DNA of 12,218 nucleotides from NCBI RefSeq assembly GCF_028618695.1, contig NZ_JAQIVI010000150.1, forward strand, positions 1 to 12,218, read 5' to 3'. Below, piece by piece: positions 6,417-12,218 of this stretch. Below the pieces are notes generated by a model, which worked only from the letters and a program-made list of their open reading frames with translations, ran no database searches and was not told the origin of the DNA. The position numbers and the translations under genes were made by a program. Source of the DNA: Natrinema soli. Lineage in GTDB: Archaea; Halobacteriota; Halobacteria; Halobacteriales; Natrialbaceae. Every line of letters begins with the position of its first letter. The first letter of the stretch is position 1.

Positions 6417-9400
6417 CACTACCTCCACCCAACAAATCCACGAAATCTTCTACCGGCCGATCAACCGGAAGATCGACCGCGTCGTCAAAGTCGACAACGA
6501 CGACCCGAGCGTCGTCAAGAAAGAACTTGAAGAGTACATTCTTACACCACAGCTCGAGCGGCACTTCTCGGATGCGTTAGAGGCCATCATCGACACTGAG
6601 CATACACAGACAGAAGATGTCGGGATGTGGGTCTCTGGATTCTTCGGCTCGGGGAAAAGTCACTTCATGAAAATCCTCGGCCACGTTCTAGAGAACCGTG
6701 AGTTCGCGGATACGCACGCAGCCGAGATGTTCCGGGATCGAATCGAGGGCAACGAGATGCTCGACGGAGCAGTCTCATCCGTCAACACGAAGTTCGATTC
6801 CGAGGTACTGATGTTCCAGATCGGCGCGAAAGCCGATGCGTCCGGAAGCGAATCCATCACCGAAATCATCCACCGAGAGTTCAACATCTCTCGTGGCTAC
6901 GCCTCGATGCCCTGGGTCGCCCAGATGGAACAAGAGCTCGAATCGCGCGGTGTGTACGACGAGTTCGTCGGCGCCATCGAGGCGAACACCGGAAAAGACT
7001 GGACGGAAGCCCGCAAGGACGCCATGTTCGTCCGGTCAGACATGGAGACCGCATTGGTTGAGGCCACCAATGAGTTCGACGATGAAGAAGATGCGGCCCG
7101 GGCAATCGACGATGTTCAGGACAACGTTCTGATCAACGCGTCCACGCTTGCCGAAGACATCGTGGACTACGTCGAACAACGAGAAGCCGAGACCGGAGAC
7201 AACTGTCGGTACTTCGTTTTCATCGACGAGATCTCTCAGTTCATCGGTGACGATGGCCAGCTCCTTCTGGAACTCCAGAGTATCGTTGAGGAATTCGGAC
7301 AGAAAGGCAAGGGCAAGGTCTTCCTCGGAGTTACCTCGCAGGAGCAACTCCAGCAACTCATCCCCGGCGTCTTGGAGAAGGAAGCCGAGGAGTCGAAAGT
7401 CATCGACCGATTCCCGCACCGATTCGACCTCACCTCCGAGAACCTTGACAAGGTCGTCCGCGACCGTGTCCTCAGCAAGAAAGGCGAGTTCAGAGGAACT
7501 CTCGGCGACCTGTACGACCAGCACGAAGGTATCCTGTCCGCAAGATACAAACTCGATTCCAGTCAGAGCCTAAAACCGATCAACAGGGAGAACTTCATCG
7601 ACTGCTACCCATTCCTCCCCTACCAGCTCGACATCCTCCCGGAGATGTTCAAGGCCCTCGGGAAAGGCTCTGACGACCAGCTCGCGGGGAGCGAACGTAC
7701 ACTGATTGACGTCACACAAAGCGTCCTGAAAGACGAGGACCACCTCTACGACGACGAACTCGGTGCTCTCGTCACGCTGGACATGATCTTCGACGAGATC
7801 AGCAATGACATCCCTAGCAGCGACGTCAAATCGATCCGTGAGGCGCGACCGAAAGATGCCGATCCAGCAACCGCACGACGCGTCCTCAAATCATTGTACC
7901 TCCTTCAGCAACTCGCTTGGATCCCGAACACGGCAGATAACATTGCAACGTCTCTCCAGACAGAACTCGGTCCCACGAAACAACTAGAGGGGGACGTCGA
8001 AGATACACTCGATGCCCTCGTCGATGCCGGGTACGTCGGCCGGAGCGAAGAAGGATACCGATTCCTTCGAGAAACCGAGCGCGAACTCGAAAACGAGATT
8101 AAAGGTATCGAAGTCGGTCCTGGTGATATCCGCCGATCCTCCAAACGCTTTTTGAATGATATCCTTGACGAAACGTCCCGCGTCAACTATGAGGGGAAAA
8201 CGTTCCAGTTGAACCTGAGCATCGATGGCGAGGGGATCACGTCAAAGGGCTATATTGACCTCAAGACATACTCACCGATCTATCAGCGGTACGAAGACCT
8301 CGATCCGGACGGGCTGAAAACACAGAGCTTCAGCGAGGACGGAACGCTGTACTGGATCGCCGACAACGAGAAACAGCACGACATCTACGAGAAGCTGAAA
8401 TCGATCTTCCAGATCAACACTGTCGTCAAGGAAAAGCGAGGAAACGAACTCAGTCAGGAGGAACAGGAAGCCCTCGGACAAAAACAGGAGGATCTCCAGC
8501 GCCTCCGTAACGAGGCCGAACGCGAGTTCAAGCGAAGTTTCCAACGCGGCACCCTGATCTATAACGGTGACACGCAAGAGTTCGACGCTACGAACACTTC
8601 ACTATCGTCGCTCGTGTCCCGAAAGACAGACAACGCCATTCCGAAAGTTTTCACTAGCTTCAAGCACGGCTCCGCATCCGTCAGAGACCGACACCTGGAG
8701 CAGATATTCGGTGACCTCCAGGGCTCGTCAAATCCATCGGTTTTCTCCGAGCTTGGCGTCGTTCAGGACGGCGAACTCATCGCAGAGGCCCGTATTGCTG
8801 CAGAAGTCGAAGACGAAATCCAGCGCCGCGAGAAAGCTGGTGAATCTCGTTCCGGAGGCGACCTGATCGATCACTTTGCGGAGCCGCCATACGGGTGGAG
8901 TCGTGAGGTCGTCAGACTCGCTGCAGCCGTGCTGTTCCGAAACGGATCGATCATCCCGACCTACAAGGAACGAACCTATGGAACGTACACGGAAGACGGC
9001 GCGCAGGAATTGTTCACGCAGGTCACGAAGTTCAAGTCAACCTCGTTCGACGAGCGCGAAACCGTCGACATCGACACGCGTACGGACGCCAAGCAACTAC
9101 TCGACCGTCTGTTCGACCGTAAAGTCAAATCGACAGACCAAGCAGTCGATGAAGGCATTCGAGAGGGGGCAAATCAGTGGGTCTCGACCACCAGCACACT
9201 TCTCTCCCAACTCCGGCGGGTAGACTTCCCTCTTGCTGACGACATTGAGCAGTTCCAAACTCGGTTGCAGAACCTGCTTCAACAACCCACGTCAGCCAAG
9301 CGCATCAAACAATTCGTCGAGTTCGAGGACGACCTCGAAGACCTTACCAAGACCGCGAGGGACGTCGCCGAGTTCTGCGGCGAAACCAGTGGCGAGAACC

Positions 9401-10053
9401 GCCTGAAAGAGTACGAAACGATACAGCGATTCATCACGACCGAATGGGAATCGCTTATCGACGAGGCAAACGACCACCCCGGACTCGTCGACGTCAGCGA
9501 CGACGCGCGCGACGCAGCTGATCGCGTCAAGAATACGCTGGACACCGAGGGCGTCATCAGCCAGTGGAACAACGTCAAGACGGACTACCGCACAGCAGCG
9601 GAGGCCTTCACCACAACGTACGAAAGTCTGTACGAGAAGCGCTACGAGACGTACAGCGACTCCATCGACTCAGTCAAATCGTACGCTGGCTCCAACATTG
9701 ACGAAAGCAATCTTCATTCGGCGCTATCGGACCTGACGGAACGACAAGGCGGCGGAGCAGTGGATCTGGATATCTCGAACGAAGACCATATCAATCCGGA
9801 CCCCTCGATCACCCGCCTTATCGAACACATCCAGACCGTCGATTCATACGAGAACGGCGCGAAAACCGAAATCGACAATCTGGACGATGACGACGACGAT
9901 GGAACGATCCGCGAGAGCGTAGACATTGACGATATCTTCGGAAACGTCGTCGTGACCGAACCCGACGACATCGAGGCACCGATTAACGAGCTACGAGGGG
10001 AAATCGAAGGGCTCCTCGACCAAGACGGGGACGTAGAGATTCGATTCCGGTAA
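6409..10053 (+). CDS. brxC: BREX ATPase BrxC/PglY
   Basis: BrxC (PglY) is the large P-loop ATPase of BREX, required for both defence and host methylation in studied systems and thought to drive complex assembly or remodelling on DNA. The 1214-aa length matches the family (about 1,200). The N-terminal region contains HEIFYRPINRKIDRVVKV, a family signature. Walker A GFFGSGKS follows at 77-84 and is intact, and Walker B YFVFIDEIS has D273 and E274, so ATP hydrolysis is expected. The middle and C-terminal parts are long, charged and helical with coiled-coil potential (for example about 670-715). A run of six Asp (1159-1164) sits near the C-terminus, an extreme case of haloarchaeal acidity. The ATG overlaps brxB; the preceding GAGTGATC is only a weak ribosome site. 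Type 5 BREX has two brxC genes; only one is seen here. Confidence 0.94.
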   Translation: MSNTTSTQQIHEIFYRPINRKIDRVVKVDNDDPSVVKKELEEYILTPQLERHFSDALEAIIDTEHTQTEDVGMWVSGFFGSGKSHFMKILGHVLENREFADTHAAEMFRDRIEGNEMLDGAVSSVNTKFDSEVLMFQIGAKADASGSESITEIIHREFNISRGYASMPWVAQMEQELESRGVYDEFVGAIEANTGKDWTEARKDAMFVRSDMETALVEATNEFDDEEDAARAIDDVQDNVLINASTLAEDIVDYVEQREAETGDNCRYFVFIDEISQFIGDDGQLLLELQSIVEEFGQKGKGKVFLGVTSQEQLQQLIPGVLEKEAEESKVIDRFPHRFDLTSENLDKVVRDRVLSKKGEFRGTLGDLYDQHEGILSARYKLDSSQSLKPINRENFIDCYPFLPYQLDILPEMFKALGKGSDDQLAGSERTLIDVTQSVLKDEDHLYDDELGALVTLDMIFDEISNDIPSSDVKSIREARPKDADPATARRVLKSLYLLQQLAWIPNTADNIATSLQTELGPTKQLEGDVEDTLDALVDAGYVGRSEEGYRFLRETERELENEIKGIEVGPGDIRRSSKRFLNDILDETSRVNYEGKTFQLNLSIDGEGITSKGYIDLKTYSPIYQRYEDLDPDGLKTQSFSEDGTLYWIADNEKQHDIYEKLKSIFQINTVVKEKRGNELSQEEQEALGQKQEDLQRLRNEAEREFKRSFQRGTLIYNGDTQEFDATNTSLSSLVSRKTDNAIPKVFTSFKHGSASVRDRHLEQIFGDLQGSSNPSVFSELGVVQDGELIAEARIAAEVEDEIQRREKAGESRSGGDLIDHFAEPPYGWSREVVRLAAAVLFRNGSIIPTYKERTYGTYTEDGAQELFTQVTKFKSTSFDERETVDIDTRTDAKQLLDRLFDRKVKSTDQAVDEGIREGANQWVSTTSTLLSQLRRVDFPLADDIEQFQTRLQNLLQQPTSAKRIKQFVEFEDDLEDLTKTARDVAEFCGETSGENRLKEYETIQRFITTEWESLIDEANDHPGLVDVSDDARDAADRVKNTLDTEGVISQWNNVKTDYRTAAEAFTTTYESLYEKRYETYSDSIDSVKSYAGSNIDESNLHSALSDLTERQGGGAVDLDISNEDHINPDPSITRLIEHIQTVDSYENGAKTEIDNLDDDDDDGTIRESVDIDDIFGNVVVTEPDDIEAPINELRGEIEGLLDQDGDVEIRFR

Positions 10054-10060
10054 CGTACAA

Positions 10061-10088
10061 GAGAAAAGCAGACGTCGGAATTTTTCTC
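10061..10088 (+). terminator. Hairpin with T-run after brxC
   Basis: GAGAAAA (10061-10067) pairs with TTTTCTC (10082-10088) across a 14-nt loop, starting 7 nt after the brxC stop. The run of five T (10081-10085) matches the oligo-T signal that is enough for archaeal transcription termination. It would separate the brxE-like/A/B/C transcript from pglX, which has its own promoter-like sequence. The stem is AT-rich and weak, so the T-run may be the working part. Confidence 0.45.
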
Positions 10089-10140
10089 GGGAAGATTCTC
10101 AATCGGATCAATTAGGTAGGGGGACAGAGCAGTCTCCCAC

Positions 10141-10173
10141 AATTATAAGACACGCCAATTGCTTGTCGTCGGT
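10141..10173 (+). promoter_or_regulatory. Promoter upstream of pglX
   Basis: TTATAAG (10143-10149) is a good archaeal TATA box. It is centred 28 nt before an ATG at 10174 but 108 nt before the pglX ATG. By the usual archaeal spacing, transcription would start at or next to 10174. The pglX mRNA would then carry an approximately 80-nt leader that begins with a short ORF. Confidence 0.6.
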
Positions 10174-10248
10174 ATGTCATCGCGGGTGAGAACCACGACA
10201 CAGCACGCCGCCAGCTCACCCGTTTCGCGGCGGCATGTACCCCTTTAG
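10174..10248 (+). CDS. Putative leaderless 24-codon upstream ORF of pglX
   Basis: A short ORF from ATG 10174 to TAG 10246-10248 encodes a basic 24-residue peptide (begins MSSRVRTTTQ, ends RRHVPL). Its ATG lies at the predicted transcription start, ideal for leaderless initiation. Its stop is 5 nt before the pglX ATG and in a different frame, an arrangement suited to termination-reinitiation coupling. The peptide matches no family I know, and its basic character is unlike the acidic proteins around it, so the act of translating it may matter more than the product. Chance occurrence is possible at this length. Confidence 0.35.
   Translation: MSSRVRTTTQHAASSPVSRRHVPL
10183..10234 (+). promoter_or_regulatory. 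Possible leader pseudoknot or attenuator before pglX
   Basis: Two interleaved inverted repeats lie inside the short upstream ORF. CGGGTGAG (10183-10190) pairs with CTCACCCG (10215-10222), and GCCGCC (10207-10212) pairs with GGCGGC (10229-10234). The 5' arm of the second stem is in the loop of the first, which is the topology of an H-type pseudoknot or of two competing hairpins. A ribosome on the upstream ORF would disrupt the stems. Function is inferred; the complementarity is seen directly. GC-rich DNA gives such stems by chance fairly often. Confidence 0.35.
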
Positions 10249-10253
10249 TATCC

Positions 10254-12170
10254 ATGTCCACAACGCACGGTCAACCCGGTCTCTCGTCGGATCAGCGCTC
10301 GACCATTCGAAGCACCATCCTCAGCACACGACGCACCCTCGAAGACGAGCTTCGACGACAGCTCGAAAAGTACGGCATCTATGAGAACAAGCGCCTCCCG
10401 CTTGAAGATCTGACGCATCTCTCCGCGGAAGACCGCCATACCCGACGAACGCTAGATGCAGCGATCGAGCGAGAACTCGAATCCACAGAAGGCGACCTAC
10501 AGCGGTCGATCACCAACTACGTCCGCGAAGCGACGAAGACTTACCTTAACCGGTTCGTCGCGCTGAAAACCATCGAAGTTCGCGGACTCGTCGAGGAAAC
10601 CATCACCGAACGGCCGGAGTATGGCAACCGGTCGTACATGCACCACACCGTCGCCGAAATCGCCGGCGAGCTAACCAACGCACCCGACGATGGCTTCGGT
10701 GCCGCACTCGACCTCGCATATCAGGAGATCGGCGCGGAGATTCGGATGATCTTCGAAGAATCCGAACACACAGCTATCGACCTCGACGCGCAAGTCCGCG
10801 AGGAAATTCTCGACGAACTGGATGCAATCGACGACCAGGCCTGGGAGAGCGACGAAGCGCTGGGTTGGGTGTACCAGTACTTCGGTGAGGAAGAACGCGA
10901 AGAGATCGACGAACGCGTCGACGAAGAGAACTACAAGATTGCTGGGACAGACATCGCCACGAAAACCCAGCTCTTCACACCGCGGTACATCGTCGAGTGG
11001 ATGGTCGATAACTCACTGGGGCGGTTATGGCTCGAAATGCAGGGCGGGCGAACTAACATCGCCGACGAGGACAACTGCTTCTACCTTGCTCCTCTTGAAG
11101 AGTCGCTGATTGACCGTGAGACGAAACCGGTCGAGGAGATTAAAGTGCTTGACCCTGCATGCGGGAGCGGACATATGCTGTTCTACGCATTCGATGTCCT
11201 CTATCAGATGTATCTGGAAGAGGGTGAAGTACCTGAGAGGTACATCCCGCGTGAGATCCTTCGGAACAACCTCTACGGTGTCGATATTGATTCAGGAGCT
11301 GCACAAATCGCCGCATTATCACTCTATTTAAAAGCTAAAGACCAATCGCCTGAGGTCGAAATTCCGCAATTGAATATCGTCTCTGCAGATGCCGTACTGA
11401 TCAATGGCGAAAGGAAAGAGGAGATACTCGAACGTGCGGGCTCGGAGTTAGAGAGAGAAATTTTAGAGCAGATTTGGAATAGCTTCGGTGACATCCGCGA
11501 ATTAGGCAGTCTGGTTCAAGTCGAGGACCGCATTGACGAGGTTCTCGACGAATACCGAGAAGAGTTCGAGGAAACGGGTCAGACACAGTTCACGAGTGGT
11601 GGAGGACTAACCTCTCAATCGACCTTCGTTACAAGAGGTGAGGAAGAGTCCTGGGATGAAATAAAATCCCGACTGATGCAAAGTGTGCAAAACCTCGCTA
11701 TCGAAGCACTCGAACATAATGACCCAATCGAGGAGATGTTCGCAGCCGAGGTCGGAAAGACCGTCGAGCTCCTTGATGTCCTAATAGGGGAGTACGATAC
11801 GGTCGTTAGCAATCCACCCTATTTGCAGAGTAAAAAAATGGGCGAGACGTTGAAGGGTTACGTCAGAGATCATTATGTAGGTAAGTATGACGTCTACGGA
11901 GCATTCATTGAGCGCTGTCTTTCCTTCTCTTCCGAGACAGGCCACGTTAGTATGGTCACACCGGAGAATTTCATGTTCCTCTACTACTTCCGAGGACTGC
12001 GAAAGAAGCTTCTAAATAAGAGTTACTTCATCGAGGCTGCTCACCTTTCCAGATACGGTTTCGAGCAGCAGAAAGACGCATACACAATTCCCTTCGTGCT
12101 CAGAGGGTCTGCTCCCACTGAAGGAGAACCGTCTCGCTTCTATCGGATGACCCCATCCGTTCTAGTTTAG
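10254..12170 (+). CDS. pglX: BREX adenine methyltransferase PglX, C-terminally truncated
   Basis: PglX methylates adenine at the N6 position in the BREX recognition site, marking host DNA as self. The helical N-terminal region (1 to about 235) includes family segments such as YVREATKTYLNRFVALK. The segment LFTPRYIVEWMVDNSLG (from L240) precedes the methyltransferase fold. SAM-binding motif I is DPACGSG (300-306), the YGVDIDSGAAQIAALSL segment follows, and catalytic motif IV is NPPY (520-523). The family's post-NPPY region reaches about residue 632 (VLRG, then SRFYRMT). The frame then stops at residue 638, whereas PglX is usually about 1,200 aa, so the target-recognition half is missing. All three forward frames carry a stop between 12163 and 12181, so a simple frameshift does not restore it here. 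GC falls from about 57% to about 46% near 11280. This copy probably cannot recognise its site alone. Confidence 0.93.
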   Translation: MSTTHGQPGLSSDQRSTIRSTILSTRRTLEDELRRQLEKYGIYENKRLPLEDLTHLSAEDRHTRRTLDAAIERELESTEGDLQRSITNYVREATKTYLNRFVALKTIEVRGLVEETITERPEYGNRSYMHHTVAEIAGELTNAPDDGFGAALDLAYQEIGAEIRMIFEESEHTAIDLDAQVREEILDELDAIDDQAWESDEALGWVYQYFGEEEREEIDERVDEENYKIAGTDIATKTQLFTPRYIVEWMVDNSLGRLWLEMQGGRTNIADEDNCFYLAPLEESLIDRETKPVEEIKVLDPACGSGHMLFYAFDVLYQMYLEEGEVPERYIPREILRNNLYGVDIDSGAAQIAALSLYLKAKDQSPEVEIPQLNIVSADAVLINGERKEEILERAGSELEREILEQIWNSFGDIRELGSLVQVEDRIDEVLDEYREEFEETGQTQFTSGGGLTSQSTFVTRGEEESWDEIKSRLMQSVQNLAIEALEHNDPIEEMFAAEVGKTVELLDVLIGEYDTVVSNPPYLQSKKMGETLKGYVRDHYVGKYDVYGAFIERCLSFSSETGHVSMVTPENFMFLYYFRGLRKKLLNKSYFIEAAHLSRYGFEQQKDAYTIPFVLRGSAPTEGEPSRFYRMTPSVLV

Positions 12171-12218
12171 CGACTGGCTGAAACGGAGATCACGCCGAAA
12201 TTGCGTCGAGTCTGACCG
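12151..12218. other. Possible insertion or rearrangement boundary in pglX
   Basis: PglX-like sequence ends near 12150, and the next codons (PSVLV then TAG) do not look like the charged continuation expected. GTTTAGC (12165-12171) and GCTGAAAC (12177-12184) form an imperfect hairpin with one bulged base. On the - strand an open frame runs from the window edge to a stop at 12162-12164, ending RFSQSLN, and could be the last codons of a gene in an inserted element. No transposase can be identified from so little sequence. Confidence 0.35.

Noticed and set aside
7036..7524. A 162-codon open frame on the - strand inside brxC, and similar antisense frames elsewhere.
   Set aside because: Antisense frames stay open easily opposite acidic GC-rich haloarchaeal genes. 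The translation (Leu/Val/Glu repeats) matches no protein pattern, and the + strand gene is certain.
4385..10053. Firm assignment of the locus to BREX type 5 or type 6.
   Set aside because: pglZ and the subtype-defining helicase or protease genes are outside the window, and the BrxE call is only moderate.
10254..12170. A type I restriction HsdM or a type IIG enzyme instead of PglX.
   Set aside because: The N-terminal segment, the position after brxC and the FTPRYIVEWMVDNSLG and NPPY context fit PglX. No nuclease motif is present.
1..12218. CRISPR array, tRNA, rRNA or replication origin.
   Set aside because: No regularly spaced repeats, no cloverleaf-like sequence and no clustered origin repeats were seen on either strand.

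Overview
The window looks haloarchaeal (class Halobacteria). The proteins are strongly acidic, rich in Asp and Glu and poor in Lys. Most genes lack a Shine-Dalgarno site, and TATA-like boxes sit about 27-28 nt upstream of start codons, as in leaderless haloarchaeal transcripts. All genes are on the + strand. This is an accessory defence island, carrying a modification-dependent (type IV, McrBC-like) nuclease pair followed by most of a BREX phage-defence operon.

Layout. Positions 1-1024 hold three small genes: a 69-aa protein, a 107-aa acidic protein and a ~78-aa zinc-ribbon protein. The first two share a duplicated leader element. Positions 1069-1116 are a promoter with an inverted repeat overlapping its TATA box. 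Positions 1117-4232 hold the mcrB-like AAA+ gene and the mcrC-like PD-(D/E)XK nuclease gene, 2 nt apart. After a 152-nt gap with its own promoter-like signals come brxE-like (4385-5035), brxA (5045-5857), brxB (5847-6416) and brxC/pglY (6409-10053), which abut or overlap and probably form one transcript. A T-rich hairpin follows brxC. A second promoter then leads to an apparent 24-codon leaderless ORF with a possible pseudoknot, and then to pglX (10254-12170).

pglX is broken. It carries the N-terminal helical region and the adenine methyltransferase core (DPACGSG, NPPY), but stops at residue 638, about half the usual PglX length. The expected C-terminal specificity region is absent, and the last bases resemble the edge of an insertion or rearrangement. 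pglZ and the remaining BREX genes (brxL, or brxHI/brxHII/brxD) are not in view. The gene order brxE-A-B-C-pglX matches the start of type 6 BREX, while type 5 BREX is the form described from Halobacteria, so the subtype is unresolved.

How the parts may work together (inference): BREX marks host DNA through PglX and blocks unmodified phage, while the McrBC-like pair would attack phage DNA carrying base modifications. This is the same division of labour as BREX paired with the type IV enzyme BrxU. The most interesting points are the pglX leader architecture, the pglX truncation with a composition change inside the gene, the brxE-like gene with a T8 tract near its start, the McrBC-BREX pairing, and the duplicated leader of the small-gene cluster.
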